Shown here in pieces: positions 29,890 through 38,310 of a stretch of DNA of 40,994 nt. Under the pieces are notes generated by a model. It ran no database searches. It saw only the letters and a program-made list of their open reading frames with translations, and was not told the origin of the DNA. Position 1 is the stretch's first letter; every line of letters begins with the position of its first letter. The DNA lies in assembly GCA_022340585.1 (NCBI GenBank), contig JAJDNS010000204.1, positions 1-40,994 on the forward strand, read 5' to 3'. The translations under genes and the position numbers were made by a program. The DNA comes from Acidobacteriota bacterium. GTDB lineage: Bacteria > Acidobacteriota > Vicinamibacteria > Fen-336.

Positions 29890-30924
29890 GTGGTCCCCGC
29901 AGACCAGGGTGACCGCACGCGCCGGATCGCCCTCGAGGCCGGCTTCGATCTCGTGGGGATCGCCGGGGCCGACCCCCCGCCCGAGCTCGCCTTCTTCGGC
30001 GAGTGGGTGGCGCGAGGGCACGCCGGCGACATGGCCTACCTCAGCGAGCAGGTGAGGAAGCGGAGCGACCTGCGCACCGCTTTCCCCTGGGCCCGGTCGA
30101 TGATCTGCGTTGGCCTCCAGTACGACACGCCGCACCCCTACTCGACCGAGGCCCCGTCCGAGCGCGGCTGGATCTCACGCTACGCCTGGGGTGACGACTA
30201 CCACGACGTGATGAAGGCGATGCTGGACCGGGTCGTGGAGCGGCTGGGGGCGGAGGTCGGCCCCTTCGAGGCTCGGACCTACGTCGACACCGGCCCGATC
30301 GTGGAGCGGGCCTGGGCGGCCGCCGCCGGGCTCGGGGCCTGGGGCAAGAACACCTGCCTCCTCCACCCCGAGCACGGCTCGTGGTTCTTCCTGGGGGAGA
30401 TCGTGACCGACCTGGAGATGAGGCCAGACGCCCCCCGGGCAGACCTGTGCGGGAGCTGCACCGCCTGCCTCGAGGCCTGCCCCACCGGGGCCCTGCCCGC
30501 CCCCGGGGTCCTCGACGCCACGCGTTGCATCAGCTACCTGACCATCGAGCTCCGGGGACCGCTGCCCGAGGAGCGCCGGGAGGGTGTCGGTCGCCACGTC
30601 TTCGGGTGCGACATCTGCCAGGACGTCTGCCCGTGGAACCGCAAGCGACGCCGCCGGGGCGGACCGTCCTTCGAGCCGCGACCAGGGACCTTCGCTCCCG
30701 ACCTGGCGGCCATGGCTCGGATGGACGTGGAGAGCTTCCGGGAGCGCTTCCGGCGCAGCCCGGTGAAGCGGGCCAAGCGCCGGGGACTTCTCCGAAACGT
30801 CGCGGTGGCCCTGGGCAACGGCCGGAGCCCCGCCCACCGCGAGGTGCTCGAGCACCTCGCCCGGGACGAGGACCCGGTGGTCCGGGAGCACGCGGAGTGG
30901 GGACTGCGGCGGTTGGAGGGCTAG
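29890..30924 (+). CDS. queG: Epoxyqueuosine reductase QueG
   Basis: QueG performs the last step of queuosine synthesis, reducing epoxyqueuosine in tRNA with a cobalamin cofactor and two [4Fe-4S] clusters. The protein has 344 residues. Asp133 in TYVDTGPIVERAWA is the expected catalytic acid, and GLGAWGKNTCL follows. Cluster ligands are Cys187, 190, 193 and 197 (CGSCTACLEACPTGA) and Cys213, 240, 243 and 247 (with DICQDVCPWN). The C-terminal tail (about 300-344) has one HEAT-like repeat. GTG 29890 begins one base after the preceding stop. An ATG at 29857 inside that gene is an alternative. No other queuosine genes are nearby. Confidence 0.94.
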   Translation: MVPADQGDRTRRIALEAGFDLVGIAGADPPPELAFFGEWVARGHAGDMAYLSEQVRKRSDLRTAFPWARSMICVGLQYDTPHPYSTEAPSERGWISRYAWGDDYHDVMKAMLDRVVERLGAEVGPFEARTYVDTGPIVERAWAAAAGLGAWGKNTCLLHPEHGSWFFLGEIVTDLEMRPDAPRADLCGSCTACLEACPTGALPAPGVLDATRCISYLTIELRGPLPEERREGVGRHVFGCDICQDVCPWNRKRRRRGGPSFEPRPGTFAPDLAAMARMDVESFRERFRRSPVKRAKRRGLLRNVAVALGNGRSPAHREVLEHLARDEDPVVREHAEWGLRRLEG

Positions 30925-30934
30925 ACGGAGGAAG

Positions 30935-31111
30935 GGGGTCAGGTCTCGAATGCTGCATCGCCAGGGCGGGGGAGCGGAGAGCCCTGGTTGTTGCATCGCG
31001 GAGGCAGAACGGGGATGCGACGCAACAACGAAGACGGAAGGGGGTCAGGTCTCGAATGCTGCATCGCGGGTGAGAACGACGCGGCGACGCAACATTAGAA
31101 GACCTGACCCC
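30935..31111. repeat. REP-like element D: compound of two GGGGTCAGGTCTCGAATG units
   Basis: Two copies of GGGGTCAGGTCTCGAATGCT begin at 30935 and 31041, 106 bases apart, and continue GCATCGC. The second pairs with 31084-31111 (inner GCGACGCAACATT, outer AGACCTGACCCC), forming a 27/28-nt stem. The first has no outer partner of its own but encloses CCAGGGC/GCCCTGG (30961-30967/30981-30987) and GTTGTTGCATCGC/GCGACGCAACAAC. The whole fills the 198-base gap between queG and the lipoprotein gene. It looks like a duplicated or nested form of the hairpins at 11112, 13923 and 21546. Confidence 0.88.
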
Positions 31112-31122
31112 TGTCGTCATGG

Positions 31123-31923
31123 CTAGTCGATCTGGGCCCGGGAGGTGAGCTTCACGGAGACGTGGGTGCCGGCCGGGAGCTCGACCTCCTTGCCGCGGGT
31201 GGCCAGAACGGCCGCGCCCCCGGCGGCCCCGCCGATGGCGGTGCCCTTGAGGGCGCCCTTGCCCCCGCCGGTGATCGCGCCGATGACCGCGCCGGCGGCG
31301 GCGGCGCCCCCGGCGATCTTGGCGTCCTTGCTCTTGCTCGAGTCCGCGGTCACGTCGACCGGGGAGACCTCGACCCGGTAGCTGCTCCCTCCGTCGCGGA
31401 CCTCGTCGAACTCCAGGACCAGGCGGGCCCGTCCCTTCACCCGCCCCGACTCCTTGGCCACGGTGACCCGACCCATGACCTCGGTCCCGGCCGGGAGGAG
31501 CACGCGCCCGTCCTCGGAGACGTCCTCGGCCAGCGTGGCCATCACGCGGTCACCGACCTGGCTCGTGTTGGACGCCACCGTGGACCCGAGGACCAGGGGC
31601 AGGACGGTGCCGGCGGCAAGGACGCGGGGCAGCGGCGGCGGGTTCGACGTGAGGGCCGGGGTCGGGGCCTCCTCGGGTCGCGGGGCGGGGGCCGGCGGGG
31701 CGGCGGCGGGAGCCGCCGGGGCGGCGGCGGGGGCCGCCGGGGCCGCGGCGGGAGCCACCGGGGCGGCCGCCATCTCCTGGGAAGCCGCGGGGACGCCCTC
31801 GGCCGGGGGCGTCGCCTCGGCCAGCGCCTCGGCGTCGGCCGCTTGCTCCGGAGGCGCCTGGCCCTGGCACGCGATTCCGCCCATGGCGAGCAGAACGACG
31901 AGAACGAAAGGCAGCCGCATCAT
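31123..31923 (-). CDS. Lipoprotein with Ala/Pro linker, VirB10-like strand region and glycine zipper
   Basis: A 266-residue lipoprotein: signal peptide with lipobox GIAC (Cys19). An Ala/Pro-rich low-complexity linker (about 50-85, AAPAAPAAAPAAP type) follows. Then comes a beta domain with LAAGTVLPLVLGSTVASNTS and VGDRVMATLAEDV, resembling the TrbI/VirB10 C-terminal strand pattern. The C-terminus carries a glycine zipper (GGAAAAGAVIGAITGGGKG, AIGGAAGGAA), then VELPAGTHVSVKL. It is probably anchored to the outer membrane facing the periplasm. ATG 31923 follows GGGAGGG; MM at the start gives a one-codon ambiguity. TATAGT on the minus strand at 31966-31971 may be its -10. No secretion-system genes are nearby, so a type IV role is not supported. 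Confidence 0.8.
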   Translation of the reverse strand: MMRLPFVLVVLLAMGGIACQGQAPPEQAADAEALAEATPPAEGVPAASQEMAAAPVAPAAAPAAPAAAPAAPAAAPPAPAPRPEEAPTPALTSNPPPLPRVLAAGTVLPLVLGSTVASNTSQVGDRVMATLAEDVSEDGRVLLPAGTEVMGRVTVAKESGRVKGRARLVLEFDEVRDGGSSYRVEVSPVDVTADSSKSKDAKIAGGAAAAGAVIGAITGGGKGALKGTAIGGAAGGAAVLATRGKEVELPAGTHVSVKLTSRAQID

Positions 31924-32064
31924 GACACCCTCCCTGGAGCCGGTCTCCCCGGCCCTGCTCTGTCCACTATAGGAGACGACACAAGGGCCCGCCCGCGACG
32001 TGACGGGCGTCACCCCCTCCCAGCCGGTTGTCCGGGAGGGCGAAGGGGGGCAAGATGGGGCGCC

Positions 32065-33474
32065 ATGAAGAAGATCCTGCTCTCCATCCTCGCCGTCGTC
32101 GCGGTCGTGCTCGTGGTCGCCCTGCTCTACGGCGCCCACCTGGTCAGTAAGCTGAACTCACCCGAGTTCCGGGAGCAGGTGCGGGCGGAGGTCTCACGCC
32201 AGCTCGGGGCCGAGGTCCGGGTGGAGGAGATGGACATCTCGATCCTCTCCGGGTTGACGCTCCGTGGTGTGGCGGTGGCCAACCCCGCGCCCTTCAAGGG
32301 CGACCTCTTCACCGCCAGGTCCTTTGAGCTGCGCTACAAGCTGAAGCCGCTACTCTCGGGCCGCGTCGAGGTCGAGCGGGTGAACCTCAACACGCCGGTC
32401 CTGGGTCTGGTGGTGGACGAGGACGGTCTCTACAACTACGAGGCCCTGGGGCCGCAAGACAGGTCGGCCGCCGCCGAGCCCGCCGAAAAGATGCCTTCAG
32501 CCGCGCCGCCCGCGGACTCCCCGGCCGACGCCTCGGCCCCGCCCGCGGAGGGGGGCGCCACGCCGGCCTCGCTCGAGATCGTCCTCTCCGAGGTGTCCGT
32601 GGACGACGCGGTTATCACGATGTACGACGACGAGGGCACCAACCTCATGACGGTGGAGGACGCCGACTTCACGAGCGCGATCCATGTCGCGGGGGGCGTC
32701 ACCGAGGGCCGTGCGACGGCAAAGGTCGCGACCATCAGCCTCGCCGACATGTTCTTCGTGCGGGACATCTCGGCCCCACTCGAGATGTCGGCGGACACCG
32801 TGAAGCTCGACCCCGTGGAAGGACGGATGGCGGGAGGCGGAGCCACCGGCGGCGTGACCGTGCAGCTCAAGGACGGGTTCCGATACGAGGCCAATCTCAA
32901 CGTCGAGGGCGTCGACCTGAAGACGCTGCTCCAGGAGGCGCAGTCGGGCGCCATGGTGACGGGCCGGCTCAAGGCGGCGACGAGCCTGGAGGGGACGGGG
33001 CCCCTGCCCGCCCTGCAGGCCCGGGGGAGCGTGGAGGTCGTCGACTGTCAGGTCGAGAACTCGAAGATGCTGGCCTTGCTGTCCAAGCTCGTCCAGGTGC
33101 CGGAGCTGGCCACCCCGAAGTTCGAGGAGTGTCTCGTCGAGTACACCCTCGAGGGCTACCGGCTGAGGACCCCGAAGGTGAGCCTGAAGAGCCGGCCGAT
33201 GCAGGTGGACGCCCGGGGGACCGTCAACCTCGCCAACTCCACCATCGACTACGACGTGAACCTGGCCCTGGCCGAGTCCCTCCTGGCCAAGATCCCCCTC
33301 CAGGAGCTGCGCGCCGCCTTCAAGGCGCGGGGCGACGGCCTGTCGGCCATGGACTTCCGCGTCTACGGGACGACGGAGGCGCCGCAGACCGACATGCTGT
33401 CCCGAGTGGGCAAGGCGGCGGCCACCGAGGTGATCACGGACCAGGCCAACAAGCTGCTGAAGAAGATCTTCTAG
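32065..33474 (+). CDS. AsmA-family protein, short form
   Basis: A 469-residue inner-membrane-anchored periplasmic protein. One N-terminal helix (about 4-26, ILLSILAVVAVVLVVALLYG) is followed by the AsmA N-domain: EVSRQLGAEVRVEEMDISIL, then GLTLRGVAVANP and the F-A-RSFELRYKLKPLL segment. A Pro/Ala-rich insert lies near 135-165. The C-terminal half is the repeated beta structure typical of AsmA-like C-domains (MDFRVYGTTEAPQTDML). AsmA-like proteins are thought to move phospholipids between membranes; this one is much shorter than TamB or YhdP. ATG 32065 lies after a GGGGGGCAAG stretch. It ends tail-to-tail with mqnD, their stops overlapping. Confidence 0.85.
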   Translation: MKKILLSILAVVAVVLVVALLYGAHLVSKLNSPEFREQVRAEVSRQLGAEVRVEEMDISILSGLTLRGVAVANPAPFKGDLFTARSFELRYKLKPLLSGRVEVERVNLNTPVLGLVVDEDGLYNYEALGPQDRSAAAEPAEKMPSAAPPADSPADASAPPAEGGATPASLEIVLSEVSVDDAVITMYDDEGTNLMTVEDADFTSAIHVAGGVTEGRATAKVATISLADMFFVRDISAPLEMSADTVKLDPVEGRMAGGGATGGVTVQLKDGFRYEANLNVEGVDLKTLLQEAQSGAMVTGRLKAATSLEGTGPLPALQARGSVEVVDCQVENSKMLALLSKLVQVPELATPKFEECLVEYTLEGYRLRTPKVSLKSRPMQVDARGTVNLANSTIDYDVNLALAESLLAKIPLQELRAAFKARGDGLSAMDFRVYGTTEAPQTDMLSRVGKAAATEVITDQANKLLKKIF

Positions 33475-34301
33475 GCCTCGACGAAGTCCACGACGACCCG
33501 GTTCGGGATCACGCCGGCCTCGTGGCCCCGGTCCAGGAACGTCTGCACGGCGAGGCGCCCGCGGTCGCCGATGTCGAGGGTCATGTCGTTGACCCACATC
33601 CCCACGAAGCGGTCGGCCACCTTCGGGTCCATCCCCCGGGCGAAGCTCATGGCGTACTCCAGGGCGGCCTCCCGGTTGTCCAGGGAGTGGCGGACGGTCT
33701 CGCGCACCAGGCGCGTGAGCTGGGCCATTCGCTCGGGCCCCAGATCGCGGCGCACCGCGTTGCCGCCCATGGGCAGCGGAAGCCCCGTCTCGTCCTTCCA
33801 CCAGGCTCCGAGGTCGAGCACCTTCACGAGCCCCTGTCCGCCATAGGTGAGCTGACCCTCGTGGATGATGAGGCCCACGTCGGCCCGGCCTTCCCTCACC
33901 TCGTCGAGGATCTTGTCGAAGGGCACGACCCGCGTCTCGACCTCCGGCGCGAGCAGCTTCAGGGCCAGGTAGGCCGAGGTCAGCAGGCCCGGCACGGCCA
34001 CCGTCTTCTCCGCGACCCGCGCCGGGTCGAGGGCCTCGCGAGCCACCAGAAGCGGTCCGTAGCCGTCGCCGATGCTCCCGCCGCAGGGCATGAGGGCGTA
34101 CTTGTCGGCGACCCACGGGTAGGCGTGAAAGGAGATGGCGGTGACCTCGTGGCGCCCCTCCTGAGCGTGCCGGTTCAGGGTCTCGATGTCGGTGAGCTGG
34201 TGCGTGACCTCGAGGTCGCCGGTGGGCACTCCGCCCCGGGCGAGGCCGTAGAACATGAACGCGTCGTCGCTGTCGGGGCTGTGGGCAATCGTGATCTTCA
34301 T
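33471..34301 (-). CDS. mqnD: 1,4-dihydroxy-6-naphthoate synthase (futalosine menaquinone pathway)
   Basis: MqnD converts cyclic dehypoxanthine futalosine to 1,4-dihydroxy-6-naphthoate in the alternative menaquinone route. The 276-residue protein has the periplasmic-binding-protein-like fold of MqnA/MqnD. The start IAHSPDSDDAFMFYGLA is characteristic of MqnD, followed by TAISFHAYPWVADKYALMPCG (split as TAISFHAYPW and DKYALMPCG) and LIIHEGQLTYG, which contains the conserved catalytic-type His. ATG 34301 has only a weak purine stretch; TATGAT on the minus strand about 20 bases upstream is a candidate -10. No other mqn genes are in the window. It indicates respiration with menaquinone. Confidence 0.92.
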   Translation of the reverse strand: MKITIAHSPDSDDAFMFYGLARGGVPTGDLEVTHQLTDIETLNRHAQEGRHEVTAISFHAYPWVADKYALMPCGGSIGDGYGPLLVAREALDPARVAEKTVAVPGLLTSAYLALKLLAPEVETRVVPFDKILDEVREGRADVGLIIHEGQLTYGGQGLVKVLDLGAWWKDETGLPLPMGGNAVRRDLGPERMAQLTRLVRETVRHSLDNREAALEYAMSFARGMDPKVADRFVGMWVNDMTLDIGDRGRLAVQTFLDRGHEAGVIPNRVVVDFVEA

Positions 34302-34356
34302 GTCGCCTGGTCCAGGGCGCCATCATAGCAGCAGGCCAACGGACGGAGTCGTCGGC

Positions 34357-34388
34357 ACGAGCCCGTCCGCGCCGGGCGTCGGGCTCGT
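34357..34388. other. Hairpin in the mqnD / ABC transporter intergenic gap
   Basis: ACGAGCCCG (34357-34365) and CGGGCTCGT (34380-34388) form a perfect 9-bp stem with a 14-nt loop. It stands in the 182-base divergent region 34302-34483. It may be an operator or a leader hairpin; nothing else recognisable is in this gap. Confidence 0.35.
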
Positions 34389-34483
34389 CGGGACGGCCCG
34401 CCTCGGGTCGGCGCTTGCGGGACGGGTGCTCGCGCGTCAAGATGCGCCGCACGGCCCCCCGGGCGGGAGCCGAGGGAGGCAGC

Positions 34484-35401
34484 GTGAGCGAGCAGGCCCT
34501 CGTGCTGAGGGGTGTGTCCAAGGCCTTCGCCGGCCACGTGGCGGTGAGGGACCTGTCGCTGGACGTGCCCCGGGGCAGCGTCTTCGGGTTGCTGGGCCCC
34601 AACGGGGCGGGCAAGACGACCACGCTGCGCATGGTCATGAACATTCTCGGTGTCGACGCCGGGTCGATCGAGATCCTCGGGCAGCCCGCCGACCAGGCCA
34701 CCCGGGACCGCATCGGCTACATGCCCGAGGAGCGCGGGCTCTACCCCCGCATGGTGCTGGAGGAGCAGCTCGTGTTCATGGCCGCGATCAAGGGGCTGGG
34801 ACGGAGGGAGGCGACCGAGCGCCTGGGTCCCTGGCTGGAGCGCCTCGGCCTCGCCGACTGGCGTCAGCGCAAGACCAACGAGCTGTCCAAGGGCATGCAG
34901 CAGAAGGCCCAGTTCATCGCCACCGTGCTCCACGAGCCCGAGCTGCTCATCATGGACGAGCCCATGAGCGGGCTCGACCCGGTGGGCATGGACGTCATGC
35001 GGGACGTCATGGTCGACCTCCGCCGTCGCGGGGCCACCATCGTCCTCTCCAGCCACCAGATGGACACGGTCGAGAAGCTGTGCGATCGCGTGGCCCTCAT
35101 CAACAAGGGAGAGTTGGTGCTCGACGGAGCGGTGGGCGAGGTGAAGGACCGCCACGGCAAGAACACCGTGGTCCTCGCCTTCGACGGCGACGGGAGCTTC
35201 CTCGGCTCCCTGCCCGGCGTGGCGCGGGTCTCCGACTTCGGGCAGTACGTGGAGATCCGCCTCGAGGAGGGGGCCGACCCACAGCCCCTCCTGAAGGAGG
35301 CCGTCCAACGCCTCACCGTCCGGCGCTTCGAGATCGTGGTGCCGAGCCTGCACGACATCTTCGTCGAGACGGTTACCGGCCCCGGGGAGGAGGCGGCATG
35401 A
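34484..35401 (+). CDS. ABC transporter ATP-binding protein (NatA/DrrA-like exporter)
   Basis: ATPase subunit of an ABC exporter, 305 residues. Walker A is GPNGAGKTT (38-46), the signature is LSKGMQQ (134-140), Walker B is LLIMDEP (154-160) with SGLDP after it, and the switch His191 lies in SSHQM. The C-terminal 80 residues form the extra domain found in NatA-type ATPases (HDIFVETV at the end). GTG 34484 follows GGGAGG with six bases between; an upstream ATG at 34415 adds unrelated residues. The permease gene overlaps by four bases (ATGA), so the two are coupled and should form one exporter of Na+, drugs or lipids; the cargo is unknown. Confidence 0.93.
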   Translation: MSEQALVLRGVSKAFAGHVAVRDLSLDVPRGSVFGLLGPNGAGKTTTLRMVMNILGVDAGSIEILGQPADQATRDRIGYMPEERGLYPRMVLEEQLVFMAAIKGLGRREATERLGPWLERLGLADWRQRKTNELSKGMQQKAQFIATVLHEPELLIMDEPMSGLDPVGMDVMRDVMVDLRRRGATIVLSSHQMDTVEKLCDRVALINKGELVLDGAVGEVKDRHGKNTVVLAFDGDGSFLGSLPGVARVSDFGQYVEIRLEEGADPQPLLKEAVQRLTVRRFEIVVPSLHDIFVETVTGPGEEAA

Positions 35402-36651
35402 CCGGCAAGCTCTGGGCGGTCATCCGCCGCGAGTACCTCGAGCGGGTCCGCTCCAAGGCCTTCATCATCGGGACGATCGTGGGCCCCGTCCTCATGGGGC
35501 TGATCATGGTCCTGCCGGTCCTGATCATGGGCAAGGGAGGCAAGCTCCTGCGGGTGGCCGTCCTCGACGCCAGCGGCGTCCTCCAGTCGGAGGTGGAGGA
35601 GTCCCTGCGGGAGGCGCGCCGCGACGGCGAGCCGCGCTTCGACGTCCGCCCCCGCGGATCGGGGACGGCCGAGGCCCGCGAGGAGGCCCTCAAGCAGGCG
35701 GTTCTCGACGGAGAACTCGACGGCTTCCTCCTCCTGCCCGAGGACGTGGTCGACGCCTCGTCCGCGAGCTACTACGGGCGGACGGTCAGCAACCAGCGCG
35801 ATCTCAACACGATGCGCTGGATGCTCCGCGATCTCCTGGTGGCGCACCGTCTCACCGACGCGGGTCTCGACCCCGAGCAGGTGCGGGAGCTCACCCGCGA
35901 CATGGACTGGCGCACCATCCGCCTCAGCGAGGAGGGCGAGAAGGAGGACGAGGGCCTCGGGATCCTCCTCGCCATCATCCTGCTCATGATCCTGTACACG
36001 AGCATCCTCATGTGGGGCCAGGTGGTGATGGGGGGGGTCATCGAGGAGAAGAGCAGCCGGGTCATCGAGGTGGTGGCGTCGGGGGTTCCTTCCACCCAGC
36101 TCCTCGCGGGCAAGCTCCTGGGGGTGGGCGCGGCGGGGCTGACCCAGTTCCTGGTGTGGTCGCTGTCGCTCCTGGGGATCTCGCTGGCCACCGCCGGCCC
36201 CATGGCCTCCGGCCTCCCCATACCCGAGATAAGGCCCCTGGTCCTCGTCTCCTTCGTGGTCTTCTTCCTCCTGGGCTTCGCCTTCTACGCCTCTCTCTAC
36301 GCGGCGATCGGGGCGGCGGTGAACACCATGCAGGAAGCCCAGAACTTCATCTTCCCGATCATCATCCCGCTGATCCTGGGGCTCGTGTGCTTTCCCGTGG
36401 TCCTCGAATCGCCGGACGGAACCCTGGCGGTGGTGCTCTCCCTCATCCCGTTCCTGACCCCGCTTCTGATGTTCCTGCGGATCGTGATCCTCACCCCGCC
36501 GTGGTGGCAGATCGCCCTCTCCCTGGCCCTCATGGGGGCGGCGATCCTGGGGGTCCTGTGGGTCGCCGGCCGCATCTACCGGGTGGGGATCCTGATGTAC
36601 GGGAAGAAGCCGACCTTCCCCGAGCTCATGCGCTGGGTACGCCACACCTGA
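35398..36651 (+). CDS. ABC transporter permease (NatB-like, ABC-2 type)
   Basis: Membrane subunit of 417 residues. One N-terminal helix (about 22-44, IIGTIVGPVLMGLIMVLPVLIM) is followed by a large extracytoplasmic domain (45-190) and then a helical bundle of about five segments. The first reads GILLAIILLMILYTSILMWG. The motif GGVIEEKSSRVIEVVASGVPS and the loop before the bundle (split here as GGVIEEKSSRVIEVV) are typical of NatB/YhaP ABC-2 permeases. ATG 35398 overlaps the ATPase stop. Substrate class (sodium, peptide or drug) cannot be told. The short gap after it (36652-36722) contains a CCCGC/GCGGG hairpin and the TATAAA box of the next gene. Confidence 0.9.
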   Translation: MTGKLWAVIRREYLERVRSKAFIIGTIVGPVLMGLIMVLPVLIMGKGGKLLRVAVLDASGVLQSEVEESLREARRDGEPRFDVRPRGSGTAEAREEALKQAVLDGELDGFLLLPEDVVDASSASYYGRTVSNQRDLNTMRWMLRDLLVAHRLTDAGLDPEQVRELTRDMDWRTIRLSEEGEKEDEGLGILLAIILLMILYTSILMWGQVVMGGVIEEKSSRVIEVVASGVPSTQLLAGKLLGVGAAGLTQFLVWSLSLLGISLATAGPMASGLPIPEIRPLVLVSFVVFFLLGFAFYASLYAAIGAAVNTMQEAQNFIFPIIIPLILGLVCFPVVLESPDGTLAVVLSLIPFLTPLLMFLRIVILTPPWWQIALSLALMGAAILGVLWVAGRIYRVGILMYGKKPTFPELMRWVRHT

Positions 36652-36693
36652 GCTCCCCTGCCCGCTCCGCTCGCGCGGGCCGGCGGGGCGTTG

Positions 36694-36699
36694 TATAAA
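36694..36699 (+). promoter_or_regulatory. Candidate extended -10 box (TGTATAAA)
   Basis: TATAAA with an upstream TG lies 23 bases before ATG 36723. A GGAGAG stretch (36710-36715) between them can act as the ribosome site. Confidence 0.5.
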
Positions 36700-36722
36700 G
36701 GCCCGGCTGGAGAGCCAACGAC

Positions 36723-37106
36723 ATGACCACCGCCCCGACCCCCCCCCTGCGGCGCTACCGCGGCGTCCTCGTCTGGATCGACGCCGACGGCAAGCGCGTG
36801 CGCCACGGCCTCATCGACCACGCCATCCTGCGCGAGCAGGGCCTGAAGATCGCCTTCACCAGCGCCGGGCAGCCCTACAACGTCACGCTGAGACCGAGCG
36901 AGAGCGACACCCTCGAAGGCATGTGGACGCGGGGCCTGGAGGGCCAGCTCGTCAGCGGCGCCGCCCAGTGCCGCGTGTCGCCCTGCGGCGCGTTCCTGGT
37001 CCAGCCGGGGCAGAACAACCTGAGGCTCGAGGGGGTCTGGCAGGAAGAGGGGCAGTGGGACTGGGTGGCGAAGCTCCGACCCCTCCCGTCGTCCCTCGGC
37101 GCGTAG
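36723..37106 (+). CDS. Small hypothetical protein
   Basis: A 127-residue soluble protein that I do not recognise. It opens with a Pro-rich tail (TTAPTPPLRRYRG), then predicted beta-strands (VLVWIDADGKRVRHGLIDH, LKIAFTSAGQPYNVTLRP, FLVQPGQNNLRLEGVWQ). Two cysteines (residues 83 and 88, CRVSPC) could be redox or structural. A clear -10 box and ribosome site precede it and its stop abuts that of dusB on the other strand, so it is probably a real single gene. The regular beta pattern suggests a small barrel. Confidence 0.7.
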   Translation: MTTAPTPPLRRYRGVLVWIDADGKRVRHGLIDHAILREQGLKIAFTSAGQPYNVTLRPSESDTLEGMWTRGLEGQLVSGAAQCRVSPCGAFLVQPGQNNLRLEGVWQEEGQWDWVAKLRPLPSSLGA

Positions 37107-38291
37107 CTAACCCCCGGAGTCGGAGGCCTCGGCCTGGATCCCGGGCGGCGTGTCGTCGTCGAGGGCATCGAGGTAGCCGTCGGGAAGCGCGACCTTCTGG
37201 GTCCCACCCGTCTTCCCTCGCGGCACCCGCATGGCCTCCGGGGGGTACGGGAGGGAGCGGTCGACGCCGGCGAGCACGTCTTCGAGCTCGGCCAGCGCCA
37301 CCACCTGCATGAGCCTCTGACGCAGCGGCGCGCTCCCGGGGAAGCACTTCGTGTACCAGCTGCTGTGCTTGCGGAAGGCCCGCATGGCCGCGAGCTCGTC
37401 GCCCAGCCACGCCGCCAGCCGCCGGGCGTGCTCGAGCATGACGTCCACCACCCCCCCGAGGCGGGGCGGGTCCCCCGGCTCGTGTCCCGCGAAGACGTCG
37501 GCGAGGTCGCGGAAGAGCCAGGGCCGACCCAGGCACCCACGGCCCACGACCACGCCGTCGCAGCCCGTCGTGCGCATCATCCGCAGCGCGTCTCCCGCCT
37601 CCCAGATGTCGCCGTTGCCGAGGACCGGGATGCGGGTCACCGCCTGCTTCAGCTCGGCGATGGCCTCCCAGCGGGCCTCGCCGTCGTAGAGCTGGGCCGC
37701 GGTGCGGGCGTGCAGCGCCACCGCCACGCAGCCTTCCTCCTGGGCAATGCGTCCGGCCTCGAGGTGGGTCCGGTGGGCGTCGTCGATCCCGATGCGGAAC
37801 TTGATCGTCACCGGCACCGGACCGGCCGCAGCCACCGCGGCCCGTACGATGTTGCGGAGCAGACGGGGCTTCAGGGGGATGGCCGCTCCCCCGCCCTTGC
37901 TGGTCACCTTGCGGACCGGGCAGCCGAAGTTCAGGTCGAGGTGGTCCACCCGGTCCTCGCCCACGAGCAACCGCACCGCCTCGCCCACGTACGTGGGGTC
38001 CACGCCGTACAGCTGCAGGCTCCGCGTCGTCTCCTCGGGGCCAAAGCTCGCGAGGAGCAGGGTCTTGCGGTTGCCTTCCACCAGCGCGCGAGCGGTGATC
38101 ATCTCGCTCACGTAGAGGCCGGCGCCGTACCGCCGGCACAGGTCTCGGAAGGGCGGGTTCGTCACCCCGGCCATGGGGGCCAGGACCACCGGCGGCCAGA
38201 CCCGGACCGGGCCGATGCCCAGGACCGGGAACTCCCCCGGAGTCGCCGGGGGCACGGCGCGGTTCACGGGGCTGCGGTAGGCGGGATCCAT
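37107..38291 (-). CDS. dusB: tRNA-dihydrouridine synthase (DusB-like)
   Basis: Flavoenzyme reducing uridines in tRNA D-loops. The 394-residue protein has the FMN barrel with VVLAPMAGVTNPPFR (35-49), SEMITARAL (62-70) and the catalytic Cys124 in LNFGCPVRKV. It also has SKGGGAAIPLKP, TIKFRIGIDD, HARTAAQLYDGEARW, GNGDIW and VVVGRGCLGRPWLF. These are Dus hallmarks and closest to DusB. The C-terminal 50 residues beyond the helical domain are charged and variable. Start ATG 38291 is 19 bases after the kinase stop, so it may be cotranscribed with the kinase. GGAGGAG-like purines are weak here. Confidence 0.93.
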   Translation of the reverse strand: MDPAYRSPVNRAVPPATPGEFPVLGIGPVRVWPPVVLAPMAGVTNPPFRDLCRRYGAGLYVSEMITARALVEGNRKTLLLASFGPEETTRSLQLYGVDPTYVGEAVRLLVGEDRVDHLDLNFGCPVRKVTSKGGGAAIPLKPRLLRNIVRAAVAAAGPVPVTIKFRIGIDDAHRTHLEAGRIAQEEGCVAVALHARTAAQLYDGEARWEAIAELKQAVTRIPVLGNGDIWEAGDALRMMRTTGCDGVVVGRGCLGRPWLFRDLADVFAGHEPGDPPRLGGVVDVMLEHARRLAAWLGDELAAMRAFRKHSSWYTKCFPGSAPLRQRLMQVVALAELEDVLAGVDRSLPYPPEAMRVPRGKTGGTQKVALPDGYLDALDDDTPPGIQAEASDSGG

Positions 38292-38310
38292 GGCGGGGGG
38301 AGGGTCGACG

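Noticed and set aside
31123..31923. VirB10-like strand pattern as evidence of a type IV secretion system
   Set aside because: No other secretion genes are near, and lipoprotein plus glycine zipper explains the protein better.
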